The notes under the pieces were generated by a model, which saw only the letters and a program-made list of their open reading frames with translations, did no database searches and was not told the origin of the DNA. A stretch of 64,000 bases of DNA from an uncultured Anaerococcus sp. GTDB lineage: Bacteria > Bacillota > Clostridia > Tissierellales > Peptoniphilaceae. Position numbers and translations under genes: made by a program. Location: NCBI GenBank assembly GCA_900551095.1, contig URUJ01000003.1, forward strand, positions 11,558-75,557. Reading direction: 5' to 3'. Below are positions 23,428 to 32,064 of the stretch, piece by piece; positions within the stretch are counted from its first letter, which is position 1; the number at the start of each line of letters is the position of its first letter.

Positions 23428-24441
23428 CTAAACCCCCACAAAAGCTATTAATTTCAACAATTCATCTTTCATTTCAAAGGTTTCAGACTTTGATCTTATT
23501 TCCATATCCATTAGCCTATCATTTATATCTATTAACTCATCTAGTGAATAATTTCTTATATTAGCCTTTGCTTTTTTAAGTTCAAAAGATCCTATTTTCG
23601 CTGATTTCATTATAAAAGAATCATTAAAATTCGCTTCACTCAGGCTTTTTACAGCTGTAAGTATTCTAAACTGTCTAATTATCATATGATAAATCATAAA
23701 TAAATCTTCACCTAATTTTTCCATCAATAAAAATACCTTCATGGCTTCTTTTAGATTCTTGCTAGCTATTGCATCAGTTAGGTTAAAAATATTTAGATTT
23801 AAGACCTGGTCTAGCTGATCCTCTATATCTTCTTTTTTTATTATTTCATCAGGCGAATTTGAAATTATTTTATCTACTGAATTTACAATTTCAAACAAAT
23901 CTATTTCACTATTGTAGGAAAGATATGAAAACCTATTAATAATCTCATCTATATATTTATTTGATATTTTTTTGTTATTTTTTATAAACCTACGTCCTAT
24001 AAACGACCTTAATTCATTATTATTTAACCTATCAATCTCTACAACTATTCCATTTTTCTTGATTGTTTTATAAAATTTCCCTTTAAATGGTTTACTATCT
24101 GAAAATATTAAAAGTGTAGCATAGGATGGAAAATCTTTTGAATCTTCCTCAAGATTATCTAATAGTAATTTGTAATTTTTAACACCTTCTTTTGACAAAT
24201 CAATATTTTGCCAAATTATAATCTTTTTATCCTCCATTACAGGATAAGTTTCATAAGAATTTTTTATGGTTTCAAAGTCAGTATCTCCTTTGATTTTTAT
24301 GAGGTTAAAGTCTTTTATATTTATAAGCCTTTCTGCTTCTTCTATTATAGTTGTATTTAAATATTCTTCTTTTGAGTCAAATAAATATATGCCATTAGTT
24401 TTTAAAGCAGAAAAATTTTTAAAAAATTCTACATAGTTCAC
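23428..24441 (-). CDS. holA: DNA polymerase III subunit delta
   Basis: Clamp-loader subunit that opens the sliding clamp. The N-terminus (FSALKTNGIYLFDSKEEYL) and the segment LLIFSDSKPFKGKFYKTIKKNG fit the HolA ATPase-like domains, and the C-terminal helical domain shows NLKEAMKVFLLMEKLGEDLFMIYHMIIRQFR. Length is 337 aa, typical. It overlaps comEC by ATGA, and this comEC-holA order is conserved in Firmicutes; rpsT normally follows directly but is displaced here by accessory DNA. Confidence 0.9.
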   Translation of the reverse strand: MNYVEFFKNFSALKTNGIYLFDSKEEYLNTTIIEEAERLINIKDFNLIKIKGDTDFETIKNSYETYPVMEDKKIIIWQNIDLSKEGVKNYKLLLDNLEEDSKDFPSYATLLIFSDSKPFKGKFYKTIKKNGIVVEIDRLNNNELRSFIGRRFIKNNKKISNKYIDEIINRFSYLSYNSEIDLFEIVNSVDKIISNSPDEIIKKEDIEDQLDQVLNLNIFNLTDAIASKNLKEAMKVFLLMEKLGEDLFMIYHMIIRQFRILTAVKSLSEANFNDSFIMKSAKIGSFELKKAKANIRNYSLDELIDINDRLMDMEIRSKSETFEMKDELLKLIAFVGV

Positions 24442-26627
24442 CTAAAAAATCCTCCCTTTAGATATTTTTCTGTAATGACTTTTCCTTTATAAAATTTTAT
24501 TGTTACAAGTCCATCAGTTTGAGTATTGTATTTTCTAATATTTCCTACATTTTCTAGAACTTCTTTTTTGGGATGACCATAAGTGTTATTCCTACCAGCT
24601 GATATCAAAACAATTTGTGGGTTAACATCATCAATGAATTTTTTCGAGCTAGAAGAAGCTGATCCATGGTGGGATAATTTTAGAATATCTGCCTTGATAT
24701 TCAAACAATCTTCGTAGGCAGAGGATAAATCACCCAAGGTTAGAATCTTCTCTCCACCAATATCAATTAAAAGACCAAGTGACTTATCATTAATATCCAA
24801 GGCTCCTTTTTCCCCATCATAAACACAGGTTATCTTTCCCGATTTAAGTTTATATTCATCACCTTTTTCCATAAAAACAGGCTCATATTTATCTGAAAAT
24901 TCTTTCGATACCTTATCATCCGTAACTATATTTTTTATTTTAAAATTTTTCATTATTATATCAAGATTTCCAGCATGATCCTTATCTTCATGGCTTATAA
25001 AAACGGCCTCAATTTCTTTTATTCCAAGACTTTTTAGATATGGAACAAGAATTCTTTCACCTGAATCATAATCATCATATTTAGGTCCGCCAACATCTAC
25101 CAGATAGTAATCTCCCCTATCATTAAGCAGAAAACAATCTCCCTGTCCAATATCTATCATTTGGTATTCCACAGGTTTATAAAAACTTCTCACTCCTATA
25201 GAACATAAAACTATCACAAGGGAAAGTTTTATAAATTTAGCTAAGCCCTTTTTATTTTTTATATTTGTAAACACAAAAATAAGAACAAAAAGATAAAGGC
25301 TTACAAAAATACTTTCTGCCATAAAATCAACCGACAAAAATCTAATATTACTCAAAGCTTCTGTCATATTTAAAATAGACCTTATCATTATATCAAGGAT
25401 TAAAAACCCTGGTTTTAACAGAATTTTTAAAATAGGATATAAAAATATCAGACCAAAAATAATATACATGGCAAGTTCAAACACTGGCACTATCAAAAAA
25501 TTTGCAATTATAGACAATAAATTATAGTATCTAAAATAATAAACAACGAAAGGTAGGGCCGCAATTTGGATACTCGTTGTAAAAGCAAGTCTTTCTCTTA
25601 TAAAACCTTCTTTGAAATATGTTTTTAATCTTGGATATATTTTGTAAATTATAAACATTGTTACAAAAGAAAGAATATAACCGATATTTAAAACAGCAAA
25701 AGGATTTATAAATAAAATCATAATAGCCGCAACCATCAAGGCCTTTACCCTGTCAACTCCACGTCTTTTTAAAAAACCTAAAAAGTTTATAGTATTTACA
25801 ATCAAAACCCTAAGGATAGAATATGGGAAACCAATTACATATCCATACATAAGGGCAAGAAGCATAGAGCTTAAAGTCGCTTTTTTGTAAGAAAAGCCAA
25901 TTTTTGATAAAACGAAAATCATAAAACCAAAAAGTAAGTCCATATGAAAGCCTGAGATGGCTAAAATATGGGCAAGACCAAGCTTATTAACATCTTCTCT
26001 ATCAAAAAGACTATCAGAAAGAATTACAGATATAATAAAATCTGCTGAATCTTTCGATAGATTATCCCTAAAAATTCTATTGACATAATTAGTAAATCGT
26101 CTTTTAAACGATAATAATATATTATTCGACCTTGTTGTTTTATTATTTTCACTTAAACTTTTGGCTTTAAATTCAGAACCAATTCCTTTAGATATTGCAT
26201 AAAATCTATAAGAGAATAAATTTGGATTGGTATTTCGGTTTACTAATTTCAAGTCCCCTTTGCAAATGAATCTATCACCGATTTCGTAATATCCCTCATC
26301 AAACATGAAAGCTTTTTTCTTATTTTCATTAATCTTTATAGTATATCTAAAAGAATTATTGCTCGTTTTTTTATCTATTATTGTAAAATCGGCCTTTATG
26401 TTTTTTCTTTCCTTAGGTTCTATACTATTAAACCTAATTTTCGCAAAAGAAAATCCTACAAGAATACACAAGAAAAATATGGCATATTCTTTGTTTTTTC
26501 TATAAAAAAATGCACTTACTACTCCTGTCACAAGTACTAAATACAAAATATTTAAATTTTCAAAATTAATAAAGCCCAATATTCCAAGGATAAGTCCAAA
26601 AAGAATAAGTGCGATTCTTTTTCTCAT
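24438..26627 (-). CDS. comEC: ComEC/Rec2 DNA-uptake channel protein
   Basis: Polytopic membrane protein forming the channel for single-stranded DNA during transformation. Order: N-terminal membrane segments and DUF4131-type region, the Competence domain with many helices (LAHILAISGFHMDLLFGF, FPYSILRVL), then a C-terminal metallo-beta-lactamase domain with SHEDKDHAG near residue 546 and KLSHHGSASSS. Length is 729 aa, normal. It implies natural DNA uptake or a remnant of it. First in an operon with holA. No comEA or comEB is in the window on this side, since the gene upstream is divergent. Confidence 0.93.
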   Translation of the reverse strand: MRKRIALILFGLILGILGFINFENLNILYLVLVTGVVSAFFYRKNKEYAIFFLCILVGFSFAKIRFNSIEPKERKNIKADFTIIDKKTSNNSFRYTIKINENKKKAFMFDEGYYEIGDRFICKGDLKLVNRNTNPNLFSYRFYAISKGIGSEFKAKSLSENNKTTRSNNILLSFKRRFTNYVNRIFRDNLSKDSADFIISVILSDSLFDREDVNKLGLAHILAISGFHMDLLFGFMIFVLSKIGFSYKKATLSSMLLALMYGYVIGFPYSILRVLIVNTINFLGFLKRRGVDRVKALMVAAIMILFINPFAVLNIGYILSFVTMFIIYKIYPRLKTYFKEGFIRERLAFTTSIQIAALPFVVYYFRYYNLLSIIANFLIVPVFELAMYIIFGLIFLYPILKILLKPGFLILDIMIRSILNMTEALSNIRFLSVDFMAESIFVSLYLFVLIFVFTNIKNKKGLAKFIKLSLVIVLCSIGVRSFYKPVEYQMIDIGQGDCFLLNDRGDYYLVDVGGPKYDDYDSGERILVPYLKSLGIKEIEAVFISHEDKDHAGNLDIIMKNFKIKNIVTDDKVSKEFSDKYEPVFMEKGDEYKLKSGKITCVYDGEKGALDINDKSLGLLIDIGGEKILTLGDLSSAYEDCLNIKADILKLSHHGSASSSSKKFIDDVNPQIVLISAGRNNTYGHPKKEVLENVGNIRKYNTQTDGLVTIKFYKGKVITEKYLKGGFFR

Positions 26628-26681
26628 AAAAAACCTCTATTTCATTATATCATATGATATAATAGATTAGAGGTGAAAAAA

Positions 26682-27293
26682 ATGAAATTTTACGAAAAAT
26701 ATCCAGAAATCTTAGAATTAACTTGCGAAGTTAAGGATAAGAGATTTAAAAATAATATAACCGATCTTCTATTAGATAAAACAATCTTTATGCCAACAAA
26801 CGATTTTTTGATAAACGATTTTTTAACTGCTGGTGGCAAGGAAATTGTAGACGTAAAAGAAAATAAAGGCAAGAATTTTATCTCTATTAAAGGCAAATAT
26901 GATGAACCTACAATCGATCTTGTTGTCAACAAAAAACTCAGATACAGAAATCTTTATTATAATACAGCCTATATATTATTTCAAATCTTCCTAGAAGGGT
27001 TTTATGGAAATATCAAAACAAAACTATTTTTAAATGAATCTAAGGCTTATATCACTCTTCTAAATCACACTACTGATATTGACCCAGATCTTTTTGATGA
27101 GATGATAAACTACGCCATAGATTCTAACCTACCTATCACAACAAAAGCAGGTATTACAGAAGTAGCAGGTCTAGGAACTGTCATTAACTCTTACATAAAC
27201 TTTGATAATACCTATAAAGTAAGACGTTTTAAGGTATTAGATGTAAATAAGGATGGAAAAAATACTATTATCTCAATTTTCGCTGGTATATAA
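26682..27293 (+). CDS. Divergent AlaX-like (tRNA editing fold) protein lacking the zinc site
   Basis: The 203-residue product shows the layout of alanyl-tRNA editing domains: an early MKFYEKYPEILELTCEV segment, KTIFMP where these have TxFYPxGGGQ, a long helix YYNTAYILFQIFLEGFYGN where they have NHTATHLL, then DPDLFDEMINYAIDSNLPI and VRRFKVLDV. The catalytic or zinc HxxxH appears as YNTAY and the later CxxxH is missing, so it is probably not an active deacylase of the known type. A GTG at 26673 is possible, but AGAGGTG points to ATG 26682. A TATAAT lies at 26658. The assignment is inference from pattern, not a search. Confidence 0.5.
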   Translation: MKFYEKYPEILELTCEVKDKRFKNNITDLLLDKTIFMPTNDFLINDFLTAGGKEIVDVKENKGKNFISIKGKYDEPTIDLVVNKKLRYRNLYYNTAYILFQIFLEGFYGNIKTKLFLNESKAYITLLNHTTDIDPDLFDEMINYAIDSNLPITTKAGITEVAGLGTVINSYINFDNTYKVRRFKVLDVNKDGKNTIISIFAGI

Positions 27294-27295
27294 AT

Positions 27296-27324
27296 TTGAC
27301 AGATTCTCTTTACCGTGCTATACT
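27296..27324 (+). promoter_or_regulatory. Promoter of the ABC exporter operon
   Basis: Perfect TTGACA (27296-27301), 17-bp spacer, TATACT (27319-27324). It begins just after the stop of the preceding gene and lies about 135 bp before the first ABC gene, leaving room for a regulatory leader. Confidence 0.9.
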
Positions 27325-27355
27325 AAAATCAGTTTAAAGAAAGGAGAAAAGAAAA

Positions 27356-27394
27356 ATGACAAAAATAAGAAATGTAAAAGAAGGACGTAACTAG
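27356..27394 (+). CDS. 12-residue leader peptide of the ABC exporter operon
   Basis: After an AAGGAG SD, ATG at 27356 opens a frame for MTKIRNVKEGRN ending in TAG at 27392. It is the first ORF of the transcript. The stop codon touches the first arm of a hairpin that competes with a structure masking the SD of the ABC gene, so its translation could control the operon. Leader peptides of this size are known in antibiotic-resistance attenuators, but this one I do not recognise. Confidence 0.55.
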   Translation: MTKIRNVKEGRN

Positions 27395-27439
27395 TAAGTA
27401 AGGATAGCTCCTTGACTTACAGATAGAAAACCAAGGAGG
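27394..27439 (+). promoter_or_regulatory. Candidate translation attenuator (competing helices)
   Basis: Arm 1 (27394-27404, GTAAGTAAGGA) pairs with arm 2 (27409-27420, TCCTTGACTTAC) with one bulged G. Part of arm 2 (27408-27414, CTCCTTG) can instead pair with arm 3 (27432-27438, CAAGGAG), which contains the SD of the ABC gene. The two helices exclude each other: the first leaves the SD free, the second hides it. A ribosome at the leader-peptide stop would cover arm 1. Confidence 0.5.
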
Positions 27440-27458
27440 ATGCCGAATTTTCGGCTAT

Positions 27459-29198
27459 ATGAAAGAATTTAAATTTTTAATTAAAAAGATGGCCACTCAA
27501 GAGCCAATCATGTTTTTACTAATCGCACTTTACGGTCTATTTGTAGGGCTAAAACCCTTCTTATGGATTATTTCACCTGCCTATATATTGAAAAATTACC
27601 AGACAAACCCTGGAGTTTTCCCAATGTTTTTCCTAGGCTTATTTTTGATTTCTTCACTAATCAGCTTTTTTGATGCCTTTGTTATGGGCAATTACAGGAT
27701 GAGGATGAACCACGTCCGCTATAAGCTGATGAATATGATCACAGAGTATTCACTCTATCTACCCTACGCTAAGAAAAAAGAAAAGAAAGAATCTGAAAAA
27801 ATAAGTGATGCCATGAAGGCTGTAGAATCGCCTTGGGGCGGAGCTGGTGGAATCATGATGAACCTACCAATGATATTTTCTATGGTCATTTCTATTACTG
27901 GTTTTTTATGGATATTTACATCTATGGACCTTTGGGTTCTTGCTACTACAATTATTCTAACAATAGTTTCTTGGCTGTTTTTAAATGAAGTTCCAAAGTT
28001 TTACGACCTTTACTGGGAAGAAATGAGTCCGAATTGGGATAAGTTTGCCAAGCTTAATAACGAAATGAAATCTCCCCTATCCAAGCAGGATATTTTGATT
28101 TTCGATATTTTTAGGATTTTTAAAACTTATTATAGTAAAACTAATATAAGTAGGATTAATCGCTTAGACGAAATAAATAAACAAAGTCTTAGATTTTTTA
28201 CTATCTCAAATATAATCAACCTAATAAGAGATAGCCTAATTATTTATTGGTTAATGACAGGTCTTATAAATGGAAGAATTTCTGTTGCAAATTTTTATGT
28301 TTACTTCACAGCTACTTTTGCTTTTATAGAATTTAACCACCAAACCATGTGGTTTTATTCTGATACTAGAAAGAATTTTTCACAGTTTAGGCCATTTTTC
28401 AATATAATAAATATATACAAGAAAGATAAGCAAGAAATTTATCCAGATCAATTGGAAATAGTTTTAGATGGAGTTTCCTTTAAGTATCCAGGTACAGATG
28501 ACTATGTTTTAAAAGACATAAAATTAAGGATAAAAGACTCCGAAAGTATTGCTCTTGTCGGAGAAAATGGTGCAGGCAAGTCTACACTCGCTCTACTACT
28601 TGCAGGTCTTTATGAACCAACACAAGGTAGGATTTTAATTAATGGTGAAGATATTAATAAATCTCATATAGACTATAAAAAGCTAGTCTCAGCTGTCTTT
28701 CAAGATTCAAATCTTTTGCCATTTTCCTTTAAGGAAAATATCCTAATGTCAACTAAAGATGAGAATTTGGATGATATTTACAAAATGACCCACCTAGACG
28801 AAATCATAAATAAATATGTGAAAAAGGATGACCAAACCCTACTAAGAATTTTAGACAATGATGGGGTTGATTTATCTGGTGGCCAAAAGCAAAGGCTATT
28901 TTTAGCCCGTGCTATTGCTAAATCTAAGGCCAAACTATTAATCCTAGATGAGCCAACAGCACAGCTTGATGCCCTAAACGAAAGGGAACTTTATATGCTT
29001 TATGATGATTTAACAAAAGATAAGTCATCGATTTTTATCTCCCACAGGCTTGCATCAACTAAGTTTTGTGACAGGATAGTCTACCTTAAAGACGGTAAAA
29101 TTGAGGCTTGCGGAACTCACGATGAGTTAATGAAAAGATGCGATGACTATGAAGACCTCTATAATCTCCAAGCCAAAAATTACAAGGAGGTCCTATGA
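27459..29198 (+). CDS. ABC exporter half-transporter, first subunit
   Basis: Fused membrane and ATPase subunit of an exporter. An N-terminal membrane domain with about six segments (residues 15-310) precedes an ATPase domain with Walker A GENGAGKST (near 367), signature LSGGQKQRL (near 471), Walker B LLILDEPT (near 493) and H-loop SHRLAST. 579 aa. The start at 27459 is unusual: its SD (AAGGAGG) is 19 bases upstream, with the hairpin GCCGAATTTTCGGC between, which would bring the two close. It overlaps the second subunit gene by ATGA, so the pair forms a heterodimer. Substrate unknown; drug or peptide export is typical. Confidence 0.85.
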   Translation: MKEFKFLIKKMATQEPIMFLLIALYGLFVGLKPFLWIISPAYILKNYQTNPGVFPMFFLGLFLISSLISFFDAFVMGNYRMRMNHVRYKLMNMITEYSLYLPYAKKKEKKESEKISDAMKAVESPWGGAGGIMMNLPMIFSMVISITGFLWIFTSMDLWVLATTIILTIVSWLFLNEVPKFYDLYWEEMSPNWDKFAKLNNEMKSPLSKQDILIFDIFRIFKTYYSKTNISRINRLDEINKQSLRFFTISNIINLIRDSLIIYWLMTGLINGRISVANFYVYFTATFAFIEFNHQTMWFYSDTRKNFSQFRPFFNIINIYKKDKQEIYPDQLEIVLDGVSFKYPGTDDYVLKDIKLRIKDSESIALVGENGAGKSTLALLLAGLYEPTQGRILINGEDINKSHIDYKKLVSAVFQDSNLLPFSFKENILMSTKDENLDDIYKMTHLDEIINKYVKKDDQTLLRILDNDGVDLSGGQKQRLFLARAIAKSKAKLLILDEPTAQLDALNERELYMLYDDLTKDKSSIFISHRLASTKFCDRIVYLKDGKIEACGTHDELMKRCDDYEDLYNLQAKNYKEVL

Positions 29199-30955
29199 AA
29201 AATATAAGAAAACTTTTTAAATTAATCGACACATACCACCCAGGTTTTACTCTAAGGATTATTATAACAAACCTTGTTCTTGGATTTTTGCCACTTATGA
29301 ATATTTTTGCTCCAAAGCTAATTATCGATGAGCTTATGGGAGATAAAAGAATTTCCTACTGCCTTGGCCTTGGCGCCTTGGTTTTAGTTTTAGGTTTTAT
29401 CAAAGAAATAACTGATAGGTGGTTGAATAACTATCTGACCCTAACTTTTGAAGATATGTCAGATAAACTTACCTTCAAGATTGCCCAAAAATCTCTAAGG
29501 CTTCCCATAGAAAAATCCGACTCTAAAGATGTTCAGGATATGATGGAACAAGCCCACTATGCGGTTTGGGAAATGTATACCCTCTATGACATAATAGTAT
29601 TGGTAATATCAGCTGTGATTACAGGAATCTTATCTTTAGGAATACTAATAAGACTAAATCCTGCAATCATAATCTTACTAATTTTATTAGTTTTGATAAA
29701 CAAAAAAATTGTGACATTGATCAAAGAAAATGAACTGAAATACCAAGAGAATAATATTTCAGATTTAAGGTCTTATAGATTTTTTGCAAATTTTGCGGCA
29801 GACCTTAGGTATTTTAAGGATATAGAAATCTATGACGGTCAGGACCTGGTTTTAGAAAAAGCAGATTTCTACCAGCAAGAAATGATTGAGTCTTCAACTG
29901 ATTATTTCAACAAAAACGGAATCTACACAGGGATTATGAATGTAAGTGCCAATGGCTCAATAATTCTCACATTAATTTACCTAACCTATAAATTAATCGA
30001 TAAGACAATTAGCCTTGCAAACTTCACCATGTATTTCAACTCCTTAATCCAGGTAATAAACGCAACCAACCTCATCCAGCAAAACTATGCCAAGGTTATT
30101 TCTGTAAATGCTCAATTAGAAGTATTTTTTAACTTCTTAGAAATGGAAGAAGGCCTACTTGATAAGGGAGAAATCGCTGATGTTGACACAAGTAAGATTA
30201 ATATTAGATTTGAAAATGTATCCTTTAAATATCCAGCAAGTGAAGACTATGTCCTAAAGGACACGTCTTTTGAAATAAAAAATGGAGAAACTCTTGCCCT
30301 TGTTGGCAAAAATGGAGCTGGTAAATCTACTATAGTAAAACTCTTGTGTAAGTTTTACGAACCAACATCAGGCCATATCTACCTAAATGATATTGATCTA
30401 AGTAAGATTTCGACCAAAAAATACTATGAGATTCTATCCCCTACCTTCCAAGACTTTAGGCTATTTCCTTTTAGGATTAGCGAAAATATCACAAGTAAAT
30501 TGAAGGAAGATATTACAGATGAAGAGTACAAAAGTATGAACAAGGCCTTTGACCTTCTTAATTTATCATCTTGGATAGGAAAACAAGTAGAAAAAGAAGA
30601 TACTTTTCTAACCTACCTTTTCTCAGACAAATCTGTCGAGCCATCTGGTGGGATTGGCCAAAAACTAGCCCTGACCCGTTCAATCTTCCATGAAGGGAAA
30701 TTTTTCATCATGGATGAGCCAACCAGCGCCCTAGATCCAAGAAGTGAACAGGAAATCTTTGAAAATATGCTAGAAATATCTAAAGGCCAAACTTCACTTT
30801 TTATCTCCCACAGACTATCTTCTACCAAATACGCTGATAGAATAATTGTTTGTGATAATGGAAAAATCACAGAAAATGGGACTCATGAAGAGTTAATGAA
30901 AGAAAATGGCCTCTACAAAGAAATGTTTACAACTCAGGCTGATTTGTACCTATAA
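29195..30955 (+). CDS. ABC exporter half-transporter, second subunit
   Basis: Partner of the preceding subunit: membrane domain with about six segments (residues 20-300), then an ATPase domain with Walker A GKNGAGKST (near 369), a divergent signature PSGGIGQKLAL (near 482), Walker B FFIMDEPT (near 503) and SHRLSSTKY. 586 aa. The altered signature suggests that one of the two nucleotide sites of the heterodimer is degenerate, which is common in such pairs. Its ATG overlaps the first gene, with GGAGG upstream. A large palindromic element ends the operon. Confidence 0.85.
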   Translation: MKNIRKLFKLIDTYHPGFTLRIIITNLVLGFLPLMNIFAPKLIIDELMGDKRISYCLGLGALVLVLGFIKEITDRWLNNYLTLTFEDMSDKLTFKIAQKSLRLPIEKSDSKDVQDMMEQAHYAVWEMYTLYDIIVLVISAVITGILSLGILIRLNPAIIILLILLVLINKKIVTLIKENELKYQENNISDLRSYRFFANFAADLRYFKDIEIYDGQDLVLEKADFYQQEMIESSTDYFNKNGIYTGIMNVSANGSIILTLIYLTYKLIDKTISLANFTMYFNSLIQVINATNLIQQNYAKVISVNAQLEVFFNFLEMEEGLLDKGEIADVDTSKINIRFENVSFKYPASEDYVLKDTSFEIKNGETLALVGKNGAGKSTIVKLLCKFYEPTSGHIYLNDIDLSKISTKKYYEILSPTFQDFRLFPFRISENITSKLKEDITDEEYKSMNKAFDLLNLSSWIGKQVEKEDTFLTYLFSDKSVEPSGGIGQKLALTRSIFHEGKFFIMDEPTSALDPRSEQEIFENMLEISKGQTSLFISHRLSSTKYADRIIVCDNGKITENGTHEELMKENGLYKEMFTTQADLYL

Positions 30956-30956
30956 G

Positions 30957-31121
30957 AAAAAAGGAGCTGTTGCAGAATGAATAAATCGTCCCAATATCAT
31001 CATAGGAACCTCTCGTGAAGTTTCGCCTCCTTGAGCCGGCGAGCTTTACATGAAACTTTGAGAGAGAACCCTATGATGATGGGACGATAATTATTCACAA
31101 TTTGCAACAGCCCCTTTTTTT
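30957..31121. mobile_element. Palindromic MITE-like element, also acting as terminator
   Basis: A near-complete inverted repeat of about 165 bp. GGAGCTGTTGCA (30963-30974) faces TGCAACAGCCCC (31103-31114); TCGTCCCA faces TGGGACGA; ATCATCATAGG faces CCTATGATGAT; the centre holds smaller hairpins. The outer ends are A and T runs. GGGGCTGTTGCA resembles the terminal repeats of several insertion-sequence families, but no transposase frame is present, so a non-autonomous element is likely. As RNA it would be a very strong terminator for the ABC operon and for the convergent gene. Confidence 0.7.
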
Positions 31122-31134
31122 GGAGGTTTTAAAA

Positions 31135-31482
31135 TTAAAATATAATTTTCTTATAAAACAAAAGGGCAATGATAAAAACAAAGACTGCACTTATATTTAT
31201 AAATAAAATTAGCTGAGATTTTTTCTTATATAGTTCAAGCTCTTTTAAGTCCGAATTAGAAATATTTTGAATAGGGTATTTTTTCCTACCAATAAGATAT
31301 GCTAGCAAAAAGGCATTGCCATTATTGCCCGAAATATTTAAAACTCCCAAAAGTTTAGGATGCTTAAGTCCCCTCGCCTTGGCATCAATTTGAGTCATTT
31401 GATATATGTTATATTGCAAGATAAATCCTGCTACTAAAAACACCGCTCCGCTAATAACCATAATGATCAATCCTAAATCCAT
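31135..31482 (-). CDS. Small membrane protein of unknown function
   Basis: A 115-residue protein with hydrophobic segments at about residues 4-23 and 90-112 and a weaker one near 56-66, and a charged middle part (DAKARGLKHPKLLG; SNSDLKELELYKKKS). I do not recognise the family. It lies eight bases after the HTH-membrane regulator gene on the same strand, so the two are probably one unit; small membrane partners of such regulators are common (inference). It converges on the palindromic element at 30957-31121. Confidence 0.6.
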   Translation of the reverse strand: MDLGLIIMVISGAVFLVAGFILQYNIYQMTQIDAKARGLKHPKLLGVLNISGNNGNAFLLAYLIGRKKYPIQNISNSDLKELELYKKKSQLILFINISAVFVFIIALLFYKKIIF

Positions 31483-31490
31483 AACTCCTC

Positions 31491-31895
31491 CTAAAATCTT
31501 TTAATTATCTCGCTATAGATAAGCCCTGTCAAAATAACAGCAAGTCCAAATATAGCTAGTAAAAATACTTTTTCTGGCAAAAATGATGTAAATACTGCCA
31601 TTACTATCATAAATAATAAAGCTAGTATTATAAAAAATATAAGCTTTTTGTTAGATTTTACTATATCTGTTGATTCTTCCAAATGTTTCATAAAATTATC
31701 ACTTCCTTTTAATAATTCATCTAGACTTATTCCATATAAGTCAGATAAGGCAATTACATTTCCTATATCAGGATAGGTTTTATTGTTTTCCCAGTTTGAA
31801 ATTGATTGCCTAGAGACAAATATTTTTTCAGCAACTTCTTCTTGGGTCATATTTTTATCTAGCCTAGCTTTTTTTAATTGATCCCCGATTTTCAT
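31491..31895 (-). CDS. XRE-family regulator with C-terminal membrane segments
   Basis: An N-terminal helix-turn-helix of the Cro/C1 type (residues about 5-60: IGDQLKKARLDKNMTQEEVAEKIFVSRQSISNWENNKTYPDI shown as family pattern) is followed by a short linker and two membrane segments (about 83-101 and 106-127). 134 aa. It would be a membrane-bound DNA-binding protein. It is divergent from the gene at 32065, and the space between holds an inverted repeat that could be its operator. SD AGGAGG precedes ATG 31895. Confidence 0.8.
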   Translation of the reverse strand: MKIGDQLKKARLDKNMTQEEVAEKIFVSRQSISNWENNKTYPDIGNVIALSDLYGISLDELLKGSDNFMKHLEESTDIVKSNKKLIFFIILALLFMIVMAVFTSFLPEKVFLLAIFGLAVILTGLIYSEIIKRF

Positions 31896-31969
31896 CCTTA
31901 CCTCCTAGGTCTATATTACAAAGTTTTTATTTTTTAGTCTATCTATATCACTTTACACTTAAGTTTTTT

Positions 31970-31991
31970 GATGTAAAAAGGCTTTTACATC
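31970..31991. promoter_or_regulatory. Inverted repeat between divergent genes, candidate operator
   Basis: GATGTAAAA and TTTTACATC are exact reverse complements separated by four bases. It lies between the divergent XRE-type regulator and the plus-strand gene at 32065. Without a T run it is unlikely to be a terminator. Confidence 0.45.
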
Positions 31992-32064
31992 CACTAATTT
32001 TACTAATTTTGCTAAAAATTTGACCAAAAATCCCAAATGTACGATAATTATATAAGGAGGAAGT

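Noticed and set aside
30957..31121. Complete insertion sequence
   Set aside because: The ends look IS-like, but the element is only about 165 bp with no transposase frame on either strand.
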